The translations under genes and the position numbers were made by a program. From the NCBI GenBank assembly GCA_963767635.1, contig CAVYEM010000001.1, positions 930,001-994,000 on the forward strand: a stretch of 64,000 bases of DNA. Reading direction: 5' to 3'. Source of the DNA: CAVYEM01 sp963767635. GTDB lineage: Bacteria; Vulcanimicrobiota; Vulcanimicrobiia; Vulcanimicrobiales; Vulcanimicrobiaceae. The notes below the pieces were generated by a model. It had not been told where the DNA came from. It did not search any database and worked only from the letters and a program-made list of their open reading frames with translations. Positions within the stretch are counted from its first letter, which is position 1; each line of letters begins with the position of its first letter. Of this stretch, positions 17,390 to 26,463 are shown in pieces.

Positions 17390-19486
17390 TGCAGGCTCTG
17401 CTTTCTGCGCTCGAGCCCGCGGCGCGCGTCGCGGTTGCCACGTTATTCAACAGCCTCTGGGAAGCGGCGCTGCTCGCACTCGCAGTTTGGGCGATCTTGC
17501 GCGTATTTCCGAATTTGAACGCCACCACGCGCTACGCGGCGTGGTGCGTCGCTCTGGCCGGATCGTTGCTGCTTCCGATTTTTACGGCGATTCCGCAGAT
17601 CAGCGTGCAACATCAGTCGTCAGTCGTGTTCGCACGCACGGCTGCGCGCATGCCGGCGTCCACCGCTGCCAAGCATCCGCCCTCCACCGCGATCGCGAAG
17701 GCTGCGGGGGCGCCGGCACCTAACGCTGCGCCATCGCACGCTCCAGCGTTCAAACTCCCCGAGCGACTGCGCTTTTCCGTGCCCAATGACATCGCGCTGA
17801 TTCTCTTTGCCGCTTGGATAGCCGCAACGCTGCTGCTGCTTGTGCGGCTAGCGGTGAATCTGGGGCGTTTGGAGCATCTCAAACGCGACGCGCTTCCGTT
17901 GCCCGTCGACTACCGGGAACGTCTCTCGCAATGGGCGATCGCCGAAAAAGGGCAACGCGACGTTCGGCTATGCGTTTGCGATCGGATCGAAGTTCCGGTG
18001 GCGGTCGGTTTGTTCGATTCGATGATCCTCATACCGCAGCATCTGCTCGACACGCTCTCTCCCGGTGAAATCGATCAGATCATGCTGCACGAGCTGGGAC
18101 ATCTGCGCCGCGCGGACGACTGGACGAACGGCGTGCAGCGGCTCATTCAAGCGCTGTTTTTCTTCAGCCCGGCGGTCCTGTATATCGCGCAGCAGCTCGA
18201 TCTGGAACGTGAAGTTGCTTGCGACGACTGGGTCGTGCATCAAACCAAGAGCGTGCGCCCCTACGCCAGTTGTTTAACGAAGATGGCCGAGGTTACCACA
18301 TGGCCGCATCGTCCGCTGGCGGCGCCCGGCGTATTCGTGAGCCGGCGTGGTCTCTCGGTTCGGGTGGAACGCTTGCTGCGTGTGGGCCGCAACGTGCGCA
18401 CGAGTCTTTCCATCGGTCCCGCCGGAGCGGTCGTTGCGGCCCTCGTCGTTCTGTTCTTCGTGCTGCAGAGCGTGGCGCCGTCGTTTGCCTTCACGCAAAC
18501 TTCGGGTTCGGCTTTGCCGGCCGCCGTGCCGGCTGCTCACAGCGTTGCGCGTTCAGCCTCAACGGTCGCGCGATCCTCCGCACTGCCGCAGCGCGCCAAG
18601 ATCGTTACGGTGAAAGAAGTCATGCGCGTTGCGGCCGTGGCTTCGCCGTCGCCGCGTCCCGCACCGACGGACCTCATCATTCCCGCCAAACACGTGCACA
18701 TTCCGGCGCGCACGATCCGGATCCCCGCAGTTAACCTCGACGTTCCGGAGCGGCACATCCACATGCCGGCGCTGCCCGCCGTTCCGGCGTTACCGGCGAG
18801 TGCAGTGATGCCCAAGGATTTCGGTTCGCAGATCGATCGCCAAGTCGATTCAGCGATGCACGCCGCGTTGGCGGCAAATCCACGCGGCGGATTCAATTGC
18901 GTGGGCTGCGACTACACTGGCCAAAATCTGACCGGACGGAGACTTCCATGCGCAACGCTTGAACGGAGCGGACTTTAGCCGCGCCAATCTGCAGAATGCC
19001 GATTTCTCCAACGCCGTGCTGGTGGGCGTGGACTTTTCGAGGGCCGATCTGCGAGGAGCTTCCTTCGCTCACGCCGTGCTTACCGGATGCGAGCTTTCGC
19101 ATGCGGCGCTTGCGGGAGCGAATTTTGAGGGCGTGCAGATGAACGGCTGCGACGTGAATGCGTCCTCGCTTTCGCCATCGCAAGCGCGCGCAGTGCTGCT
19201 GGGATGCCGCATGGGCTGCGACTTGGGGCGCGCGAACTTGAGCGGTCAGGATCTGCGCGGCGTCTCCCTGGTCGGCGTTGACTTGAGCCACGCAGATTTA
19301 CGGGGAGCCGATCTCTCGGGCAGCCGTTTGAGCGGCGTAGATTTGAGCGGCGCCCAGATGGACGGCGTGCGACTGAACGGATCGACCTTGACCGGGTGCG
19401 ATCTATCGGGAGTCGATTTGAGCAAAGTGGATCTTTCTAACACCACCATGACCGGCGACAAACTCTCCCGCAACCCCATGCGATAA
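17389..19486 (+). CDS. BlaR1-like M56 peptidase fused to pentapeptide repeats (one frame break)
   Basis: This is a membrane zinc peptidase, probably the sensor and inactivator of the upstream BlaI-type repressor. Hydrophobic segments lie near residues 15-35, 45-65, 135-155 and 340-365. The M56 metalloprotease site HELGH is near residue 230 (MLHELGHLRRADDW), with EREVACDDWV downstream. No penicillin-binding sensor domain is present. After a Pro/Ala-rich stretch, CVGCDYTGQNLTG runs into A(D/N)LxN-type pentapeptide repeats (ADFSRANLQNADFSNA to VDLSKVDLSN), but only if the frame shifts by +1 at about 18940 (GGAGACTTCC). If the break is real, 18959-19486 would be a separate 175-residue pentapeptide protein. 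Confidence 0.8.
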
Positions 19487-19547
19487 TCCGCGACGACCGT
19501 TTTGGCAACGGCCCGCGCCCGGGCTTGGTTTCATGCACCCTTTTTTA

Positions 19548-19736
19548 ACCGGCGCTCCGCCCTTCCGGGCTGCGCGCCCCCCGCACGCAAAAGCGCGCGG
19601 GGTCCCCCCAACCGGCGCTCCGCCCTTCCGGGCTGCGCGCCCCCCGCACGCAAAAGCGCGCGGGGTCCCCCCAACCGGCGCTCCGCCCTTCCGGGCTGCG
19701 CGCCCCCCGCACGCAAAAGCGCGCGGGGTCCCCCAG
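19548..19736. repeat. Three tandem 63-bp GC-rich hairpin repeats
   Basis: Three nearly identical units have a period of exactly 63 bp (GGCGCTCCGC at 19551, 19614 and 19677). Each contains CCCTTCCGGG, then GGCTGCGCGCCCCCC, a hairpin core CGC-AAAA-GCG, then GGGGTCCCCC. The GGCTGCGCGCCCCCC / GGGGTCCCC skeleton is shared with the minus-strand reading of the array at 1537-1709, which has a different core. The last unit abuts the AGGAGG ribosome site of the next gene. Units stay open in one frame, but codon content suggests no real peptide. Confidence 0.85.
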
Positions 19737-19745
19737 GAGGCAACG

Positions 19746-21827
19746 ATGGTAGCCATGCTCGTCTTTATGGTAGCGCCCGTAATGCTTGCGCTGGCAAGCG
19801 CGATGATGCTGACGGTTCCGACCGTCTCGAATGCGCCTGCAATCGATGGTTCGCTGCAGCACGAGCAGTGGAAGAGCGCGAGAAGCGTGACGCTGGACTG
19901 GAACCTGCAAGGCCATAAAGCCGCACCCGATTCCACCGCGGCCTACATCGAAAGCGACGGCAAATTTCTCTACGTTGCATTTGCCGCAAAGCAGCGCGCT
20001 GCAATCGTCGCAACGCAGCACACCAACGACGCGGGCGAGGGGTCCGACGACGAGGTAAGCGTGTACCTGTGGCCCGGCGGCGCGAACGGATTCTTATACC
20101 AGTTCAGCGCCAATCCCATCGGCACGCATTACCAGTCGTCCTCGGAAAATTCGGGATACCGCCCGACGTGGTGGTCCGCGGGTACGATCAGCAGCGGCGA
20201 GTACGTCGTAACCATGAAAATTCCGCTTGTGGCGCTTCATGGAACCAACGCCCAAAACTGGCTCGTGCAATTCTCGCGCCGGGTGGAAGCGACGGGTGAC
20301 GTGGACGTGTGGTCCTACGATCCCAACGAAACCGATCCGACCAGTTCGGTCTACGCGGGAACGATGACCGGCATTCGTGCCGTCGCGGTGCGCCCTAAGC
20401 CTCGCGTCGAACTGTACAATCTGGGCAGCATCGCGGGGGTTTCGGCGGGCGGCTCGACATCGCGCACCGGTTTGGATTTCTCCGTTCCATACACGGCCAC
20501 GTCGTCGTTCTATGGAACGATCCATCCCGACTATTCCGACGTCGAGTTGGACCAGCAGTCGATCTCCCCGACGGCCTTCCGCCGCTACTACCAGGAAGTG
20601 CGCCCGTTCTTTACGCAAGGCCAAGCCGCGTACAACAATTTCGATTGCGATCTGTGCAACGGAATCGAGACCTTGTACACGCCGGCGATCCCCACGCCGC
20701 GCGACGGATATGCCGTCGAAGGCAAGCAAGGCGCGCTCACGTACGGCGCGTTCGATGCGGTTGGAAAGCTGCGAGATGATGCAGCGCAATCCCTTACTTG
20801 GCACAACGGCAATAAGACCCTAATCGCTTCGGTGCAGCGAGTTTCTGTAAATGAGCCGGGGTTCGGCGACGATGCGACCGAGTTGGGCGCCTCGTATGCC
20901 GATCACAAGCACCTATTCGCCTACTTCAACTACGGGCAAGACAAAGGCACCAACGTTCTCGACGGTTCGCGCGCTCAGCTCTACGATTTTGGATCGGGAT
21001 GGTCCAGCCCGACGACGACGTTCGCGATGACCTACCGCCGCATCGGTCAGTATTTCGATCCAGCGGACGGTTTCGTTTGGCATCCCGACATCGCCGGCTG
21101 GGGCGCCTACTTTGCGCATGCGCTGTTGTTCAAAGATGGATCGCCGCTGCGCAGCGTCACCTTTACGAGCGTTCTCGACCGCTACCACAACCATCTAGGT
21201 GCGCTCAACCAAACCGATCAATCCGCCGGCGTCGACGTGCTCACGCGTGGTTTGATCGACCTCAGCCTGCAACTCGGTTCCAGCTACTTGCGTTTGAGCG
21301 ACGGCACGTTTACCCCCGTCACGCAAAATCAGTACGCCGTCACGTTCGGAAGCGGCGCACAGAATTCCAGCGTGAACAACGGCGCGCAGCACGGTCAGAG
21401 CGCGACGCCGACGACGCTGTCGTACGCGACCGGGCGTTTCGGAGCGGGCCGTCTAAACTCGTATTCCGTTACGTCAACGCTGCGCGCTTCGCGACGCGGG
21501 CTCGTCTCGCTCGAACTGGACGAGAACAATCAGATGCTGGATCGAGGGCCCGTGTATCGGCAGTGGTTCGAGCGCGTCGCGTACACCTATCAAGCAGGCC
21601 GGGATTCTTCTTTCGCGCTGGGCGTGCGGCGCATTATGGGCATCGCTCCCGTGCTCGATTCGGCGCCCACGTTGCAAGAGGGCTGGAACTTGTCGGCCGC
21701 ATACCATCGCACGTTCAATGGTACGAACGAGCTGTACGCGGTGTACGGCGACGCGAGCGCGTTTTCGACGGTGCCCGCATTTATCGTGAAGTGGATTCAC
21801 TATTTCGGCAGCGCAAAAGGCACATAG
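19746..21827 (+). CDS. CBM9-like/DUF5916 outer-membrane protein
   Basis: This 693-residue exported protein has a hydrophobic signal segment at residues 1-22. A CBM9-like beta-sandwich follows (about 25-190: APAIDGSLQHEQWKSARSV, WSYDPNETDPTS). The C-terminal part is DUF5916-type and is predicted to be an outer-membrane barrel (SDVELDQQSISPTAFRRYYQ; EVRPFFTQGQAAYNNF; FIVKWIHYF at the end). CBM9/DUF5916 proteins are outer-membrane proteins of unproven role, perhaps in carbohydrate uptake. The ATG is preceded by AGGAGG. A longer frame upstream only translates the repeat array and is rejected. A barrel implies an outer membrane. Confidence 0.78.
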   Translation: MVAMLVFMVAPVMLALASAMMLTVPTVSNAPAIDGSLQHEQWKSARSVTLDWNLQGHKAAPDSTAAYIESDGKFLYVAFAAKQRAAIVATQHTNDAGEGSDDEVSVYLWPGGANGFLYQFSANPIGTHYQSSSENSGYRPTWWSAGTISSGEYVVTMKIPLVALHGTNAQNWLVQFSRRVEATGDVDVWSYDPNETDPTSSVYAGTMTGIRAVAVRPKPRVELYNLGSIAGVSAGGSTSRTGLDFSVPYTATSSFYGTIHPDYSDVELDQQSISPTAFRRYYQEVRPFFTQGQAAYNNFDCDLCNGIETLYTPAIPTPRDGYAVEGKQGALTYGAFDAVGKLRDDAAQSLTWHNGNKTLIASVQRVSVNEPGFGDDATELGASYADHKHLFAYFNYGQDKGTNVLDGSRAQLYDFGSGWSSPTTTFAMTYRRIGQYFDPADGFVWHPDIAGWGAYFAHALLFKDGSPLRSVTFTSVLDRYHNHLGALNQTDQSAGVDVLTRGLIDLSLQLGSSYLRLSDGTFTPVTQNQYAVTFGSGAQNSSVNNGAQHGQSATPTTLSYATGRFGAGRLNSYSVTSTLRASRRGLVSLELDENNQMLDRGPVYRQWFERVAYTYQAGRDSSFALGVRRIMGIAPVLDSAPTLQEGWNLSAAYHRTFNGTNELYAVYGDASAFSTVPAFIVKWIHYFGSAKGT

Positions 21828-21886
21828 CGAAGGGCACGTTTGCGCCCCTCGGCAAAGGTAGCAGGCACAAATGGGCCGCTCAAACG

Positions 21887-21892
21887 TATAAT
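21887..21892 (+). promoter_or_regulatory. TATAAT box directly before a start codon (leaderless candidate)
   Basis: A perfect TATAAT ends only four bases before the first ATG at 21897. A transcript from it would start at or within the first codons, implying leaderless translation. No convincing -35 hexamer and no ribosome site are visible, so the call rests on the -10 box alone. Confidence 0.35.
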
Positions 21893-21896
21893 ACGT

Positions 21897-22793
21897 ATGA
21901 TGCTTTCTCGCTCGATGGCGGCCGCCGCGCTCGGAGCGCTTTGCGCGCTTGCCGTTGGACCCGCCCCGGCCGCCACGCTGCCGCTGCCACTGCCCTCCGC
22001 CACGCCGCTAAAGACGATCAAACACGTGTACTCCACGCGGCTGTGCACGGCATTGCGCCGTTCGATTGCGCCGGCGGTCGGACGCGTGTTGCAAAACGAT
22101 CGTTCGATTGCGACGAGCCGGCCGCTCTTTCAGGATTACGTGAAGAGCTCTTCCACCGGAAGTCAGTCGGCAATCGACATGGATGTGATGCGCATGGAGC
22201 AGCTCATCGATCCACTCGTGAAGAACACGCAGGCCATTGAAGATTTCCTCAGCGATCCGGTCTATCCCCGGCACGCGCAGAGCCAAAGCGACAAGCAGCT
22301 GCTGCAAGTGCGCGCGCATCTCGCGCAAGTGCTTGAGCGGCAAAAACAAGCGCTGGATTTAGTGAGCGGCTTCGTCGACACCCAGCAGCTCGGCGAGTTG
22401 CAAGCCGCAGGCCACGAGTACGACAAGGTCATCAACAACACCGGCACGGCAAAGGACGCAACGAACACGAAGCCCAACGTGAGCCCCACCGCGCCGCCCG
22501 CCGACATTTTGAACGCCGGCGTGAGCACCGCCAACGATCCGAGCCGCAAATACGATCCGCGCTACACGAACACGGGCTCGCAGGTGGGCTACAATCCGCT
22601 CAACATCTTCGATCAGCAGATGGAGCAGTATCAGATTCAAATCGCGCGCAGCGAGGATTTGGCCTCGCAAGGCATTCTAAAAGCCGTGCCGATGTGCGGT
22701 GGTCACGTGCCTGCTTCACCTGCTGCGCCCACCGCGGCATCGCCCGCTCCGGCCGCGCCGCTGCCCGCGCCTTCACCCTCCGGCAGACCGTAA
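21897..22793 (+). CDS. Secreted protein of unknown function
   Basis: I do not recognise this 298-residue protein. It starts at ATG 21897 (or 21900) with a signal peptide whose hydrophobic core (AAAALGALCALAVG) is followed by an Ala-rich cleavage region (PAPAAT). The mature part is mostly helical-looking with many Gln and Lys/Arg residues (about residues 90-150), then an Asn/Thr/Pro-rich linker and a Pro/Ala/Ser-rich tail. Two cysteines remain in the mature chain, one in STRLCTALRR and one in VPMCGG. The last 91 bases overlap the tail of hyuB on the opposite strand. Confidence 0.6.
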   Translation: MMLSRSMAAAALGALCALAVGPAPAATLPLPLPSATPLKTIKHVYSTRLCTALRRSIAPAVGRVLQNDRSIATSRPLFQDYVKSSSTGSQSAIDMDVMRMEQLIDPLVKNTQAIEDFLSDPVYPRHAQSQSDKQLLQVRAHLAQVLERQKQALDLVSGFVDTQQLGELQAAGHEYDKVINNTGTAKDATNTKPNVSPTAPPADILNAGVSTANDPSRKYDPRYTNTGSQVGYNPLNIFDQQMEQYQIQIARSEDLASQGILKAVPMCGGHVPASPAAPTAASPAPAAPLPAPSPSGRP

Positions 22794-24355
22794 CCGCCCC
22801 CTCCGGGCGTCTGCACGACGATCGTGTCCCCGGCGTTCAGTGCGAGCGTCGTTTTGGCGGGAACGGGCGACTGCGTGCCGGCGGATCGTTGCAGGACGTG
22901 GCTGCCCGTACGACCGTCCCCACCGCCCGCCGCGCCTTGCGGTGATTTCACGTGGCGTTCGGCCAGCAGGGAAAGATCGGCGCGGCCTTGCGTGAGCTGC
23001 AGCGCGCGAATCAATCCGTCGCCGCCGCGATACCGTCCGGATCCGCCCGTGCCCTGCGCGATCTCGTAGCGCACGACCCGCAGCGGGTATTCGCGTTCGA
23101 TCGCTTCAATCGGCGTATTAAGCGTGTTGGTCATATGGCATTGGATCGCGTCGATGCCGTCAGCGCCGGGCCGTGCACCCATACCGCAGCCGTTCGTTTC
23201 ATAAAACGCCCATGCCGACCCGTCCGCGCGCACACCGCCGATCATCACGTTGCTCATCGTGCCTCCGCTTTGCGCCGGCACGCGCCCTGGTGCCGCCTGC
23301 GCCAGCGCTCCGAGCACGACGTCGGCATTGCGCGTGCTCGTTTCAACGTTTCCGCCTGACACGGGCGCCGGACGGGTCGGATTCAACAGCGTACCTTCCG
23401 GCACGTCGACGCTTACCGGCCGAAAGCAGCCCTCGTTCATCGGAATCGCAGGATCCGTCACGGCACGCAGCGCGTAGTGCACCCCGGAAAGCGTCACGCC
23501 GTAGACGGCGTTCATCGGGAAAGGGAGCTGCGCCGCGGTACCGCCGTAGTCGAAATGTGCGCTGCCCTCGCGTAACGTCAGGCGCAGCGCGATGCGGATC
23601 GACGCTATGCCGTCACGATCTTCCAGCACGTCGGCGAAGCAGAACACGCCCTCGGTGAGCGATCGCAACGCCGCGCGCATGCGGCGCTCGCTTTCGTCCA
23701 ACAGTCGATCGACGGCGCGTTCCAGCGTCTGGAAACCGTACCGTTCGAACAGCTCGACCAGGCGGCGTTCGCCGGTGTAATTGCCGGCAATCTGCGCGCG
23801 CAGATCGCCGCTGCGCGCATCGGGCGTCCGGGAATTGGCGCGAAACAGTGCGATCGCGGCATCGACGGCGCGCTCCCCCTCGACGAGCAGCATCGGCGGA
23901 ACTACCACGCCTTCTGCGAACAGATCGCGGGCATCCGGCGGCATCGATCCAGGAGTCATCCCCCCGACGTCGGTGTGATGCGCCTTGTTCGCCGCGTATC
24001 CAATGAGATCGCCTTGCCGGAAAATCGGGCGGATCACCGTGACGTCGTTTAAATGCGTGCCGGAAACGTACGGATCGTTGACGACCCACATCTGGCCCTG
24101 CGCCACGCCGCCGCAGCGCCGCTGAATGACGTCCAGCGTGTGGCGTAAGCCCCACGGCAGCGATCCCAAATGCACGGGGATATGCTCGGCCTGCGCGATC
24201 ATGCGTGCTCGGCGATCGAAAAGCGCGCACGAGTGATCGAGCCGCTCTTTGATGTTCGGCGAATAGGCGCTGTTGCGCACCGCAATGCCCATTTCTTCCG
24301 CCGCGTAGATCAGCGAGCTCTTGATGATTTCGACCGTAGCGGGATCGTGCTTCAT
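22703..24355 (-). CDS. hyuB: N-methylhydantoinase B / 5-oxoprolinase beta-type subunit HyuB
   Basis: With HyuA this should form an ATP-dependent hydantoin- or 5-oxoproline-hydrolysing enzyme (acetone carboxylase subunits are relatives). The 550-residue product shows KSSLIYAAEEMGIAVRNSAY, FDRRARMIAQAEHIPVHLGS, NDPYVSGTHLNDVTVI and the C-terminal VQTPGGGGYG typical of the family. Its ATG overlaps the hyuA stop (ATGA). Beyond the usual GGGGYG end, about 25 extra Gly/Ala-rich residues lie opposite the coding 3' end of the convergent secreted-protein gene, so the tail may be an overlap by-product. Substrate cannot be told from sequence. Confidence 0.87.
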   Translation of the reverse strand: MKHDPATVEIIKSSLIYAAEEMGIAVRNSAYSPNIKERLDHSCALFDRRARMIAQAEHIPVHLGSLPWGLRHTLDVIQRRCGGVAQGQMWVVNDPYVSGTHLNDVTVIRPIFRQGDLIGYAANKAHHTDVGGMTPGSMPPDARDLFAEGVVVPPMLLVEGERAVDAAIALFRANSRTPDARSGDLRAQIAGNYTGERRLVELFERYGFQTLERAVDRLLDESERRMRAALRSLTEGVFCFADVLEDRDGIASIRIALRLTLREGSAHFDYGGTAAQLPFPMNAVYGVTLSGVHYALRAVTDPAIPMNEGCFRPVSVDVPEGTLLNPTRPAPVSGGNVETSTRNADVVLGALAQAAPGRVPAQSGGTMSNVMIGGVRADGSAWAFYETNGCGMGARPGADGIDAIQCHMTNTLNTPIEAIEREYPLRVVRYEIAQGTGGSGRYRGGDGLIRALQLTQGRADLSLLAERHVKSPQGAAGGGDGRTGSHVLQRSAGTQSPVPAKTTLALNAGDTIVVQTPGGGGYGLPEGEGAGSGAAGAGDAAVGAAGEAGT

Positions 24356-26463
24356 ACCACGCTCGAACGCTGCAGCATCATCGTGGCTGCGCCTATGTTC
24401 GCAACCCACTGTGGTGCGACGTAGGTGCAGGCATCGTAATGCTCGATAAGCGCCGGCCCGGATATCGCCATGCCGTGCGGTAAGCCCTCGTGCCGATATA
24501 CCGGTGCGCGAACGATCTCGCCGTGCAGCCACACCTCGCGCGTTTGGGCCTCAACTCCGCCGGCTTGCGCATCGCCGATTACGGGACTTTCCCCCAGCGG
24601 ATCGAGGCTGGCAACGGCAGTGAGGCGGGCGTTCACGATTTCGACGGGTTCACCAGGTACGGCGTATCCATACCGGCGCTCGTGACCCGCGTGAAAGTAT
24701 TGCGCTACCTGCTCGATGGCAGGCGCGTAGGATACGGGAAGTTCGAAACTTTGACCTCGATAGCGCGCGTCGTACTCGCGTAAGAATCGGATGCGATTTT
24801 TTGGGGCGCCCTGCGCCGAGAGCGCATCCAACCCTTGCATTTCCAGCGGCTCGAACAGCGCCTCCATCTCGGTGTCTGCAATTACGCTGGTTTGCCGCAA
24901 AATGGGACGCACGAAGCTCGCGCGCAAGTCCGCAACCAGCAGGCCGTACGCGGAAAACACCCCGGGATCGTGCGGAACGATCACGCGCCGGACGCCCAGC
25001 TCTTGCGCGAGCGCACATGCATGCAGCGGTCCGTTGCCGCCGAACGCGACCATGGAAAACTCTCGCGGATCCAAGCCCCGTTCAATCGTCACGATGCGCA
25101 GCACTTTGGCCATTTGCGCATCGACGATGCGCACGATCGCATCGGCGGTTGCTTCAACGCAAAGGCCTAACGGGCCGGCCAAGGCTGCGAGTGCCGCACG
25201 CGAGCGCTGCGCGTCGATCGGAAACGTTCCGCCGGCGAGCGCGCGCGGATTGAGCCGCCCCAGTACGACGTTTGCGTCGGTAACAGTGGCGAGATCGCCG
25301 CGTCCGTAGCAGGCCGGTCCCGGATCCGCGCCCGCAGAGATCGGCCCCACGCGCAACGACGCGTCGCCTGCGGAGCCGGCCGCAGCATCAATCCATGCGA
25401 TCGTTCCGCCGCCCGCGCTGATCTCCGCCATGTCGACGAACGGAAAGCGCACCGGATAACCGCTGCCCTTGATCGCTCGTCCGCTGTGCGTTGCTCCCGC
25501 CGCTTCAAATTCCGTCGCTACCTGCACTTGGCCGCCGGCGATCGTTCCGGCTTTTGCGGTCGTCCCGCCCATGTCGAACGAGAGCACGCGAGGCTCGTCG
25601 ATCGCGCGCGCGAGATGCGCCGCGCCAATCACTCCGCCGGCGGGCCCGCTTTCCAGCATCGCGGCCGGACGCAGACCGGCGCTGTACGCGTCGATCATGC
25701 CGCCGTTGCTCTGCATCACGTATAGCGGTGCGTCGATGCCGCGTTCGCGTAGTCCGGCGCCCAGGCGCTCGATATAGCCGCGCACGATGGGCAGCAAGGC
25801 CGCGTTGACGAGCGCCGTCGAAAACCGCTCGTATTCGCGATATTCGGGATTTACGTGCGCCGAGCACGTGACCGGCAGGTCCGGCAACGCCGCCGCGAAC
25901 GCGCGCTCCAAAAGGCGCTCGTGAGCGTCGTTGGCGTACGAGTGCAGCAGTCCGATCGCTACGGCATCCGGCCCTCGCGCGCGCACTTCTTCGACGACCC
26001 GATTTGCCTCGTGCGCATCGAGCGCAACTAAAATGTTGCCTTGATAATCGATGCGCTCGCGAACGCCGACGCGATCGTTCCGCGCTGCCAGCGGCTTGGA
26101 TCGCGTCACGAAGAGATTGTAGACCTCGCTGCGGTTCTGACGCCCGATTTCGATGACGTCACGAAAACCTTGCGTCGTAACCAGCACCACGCGCGGCAAT
26201 TCCAAGTGCATTTGCCCCAGCAGCGCATTCGTCGCAATCGTCGTGGAATGCGCGAGGTGCACGATGCGCGGGCGCAGCGTAAAGCGCTCGAACAGCTCTT
26301 TCAGCGCGGCAAAAACGCCCTCTTCGGGCGCTCGCGGCGTGGACGGCGTTTTGACGATGGTGCGTTCGCCGGTTTGCCTGTCGACGGCCACCAGGTCCGT
26401 GAACGTGCCGCCCACGTCGATCGCGACGCGCAGCGTTGAAGCGGACCGCACGGGCGCCGTCAC
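24352..26463 (-). CDS. hyuA: N-methylhydantoinase A / 5-oxoprolinase alpha-type subunit HyuA
   Basis: This is the ATP-binding actin-fold subunit partnering HyuB. The 703-residue protein carries the phosphate-1 loop VAIDVGGTFTDLVAVD (residues 12-27), HSTTIATNALL, LESGPAGGVIGAAHLA and VLSFDMGGTTAKAGTI (second phosphate loop near residue 295). MVAFGGNGPLHACALAQELG is near residue 470. The start is GTG overlapping the stop of the upstream membrane-protein gene (GTGA), giving a three-gene reverse-strand operon. Length fits HyuA and oxoprolinase alpha-like proteins. Confidence 0.9.
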   Translation of the reverse strand: MTAPVRSASTLRVAIDVGGTFTDLVAVDRQTGERTIVKTPSTPRAPEEGVFAALKELFERFTLRPRIVHLAHSTTIATNALLGQMHLELPRVVLVTTQGFRDVIEIGRQNRSEVYNLFVTRSKPLAARNDRVGVRERIDYQGNILVALDAHEANRVVEEVRARGPDAVAIGLLHSYANDAHERLLERAFAAALPDLPVTCSAHVNPEYREYERFSTALVNAALLPIVRGYIERLGAGLRERGIDAPLYVMQSNGGMIDAYSAGLRPAAMLESGPAGGVIGAAHLARAIDEPRVLSFDMGGTTAKAGTIAGGQVQVATEFEAAGATHSGRAIKGSGYPVRFPFVDMAEISAGGGTIAWIDAAAGSAGDASLRVGPISAGADPGPACYGRGDLATVTDANVVLGRLNPRALAGGTFPIDAQRSRAALAALAGPLGLCVEATADAIVRIVDAQMAKVLRIVTIERGLDPREFSMVAFGGNGPLHACALAQELGVRRVIVPHDPGVFSAYGLLVADLRASFVRPILRQTSVIADTEMEALFEPLEMQGLDALSAQGAPKNRIRFLREYDARYRGQSFELPVSYAPAIEQVAQYFHAGHERRYGYAVPGEPVEIVNARLTAVASLDPLGESPVIGDAQAGGVEAQTREVWLHGEIVRAPVYRHEGLPHGMAISGPALIEHYDACTYVAPQWVANIGAATMMLQRSSVV

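Noticed and set aside
19533..19745. In-frame N-terminal extension of the DUF5916 protein through the 63-bp repeats
   Set aside because: A strong AGGAGG ribosome site and a signal peptide start at ATG 19746; the extension only translates repeats.
20999..22240. 413-codon plus-strand open frame overlapping the DUF5916 gene
   Set aside because: It is a shadow of the barrel-protein gene in another frame, extremely Arg-rich, and runs across the following gene's start.
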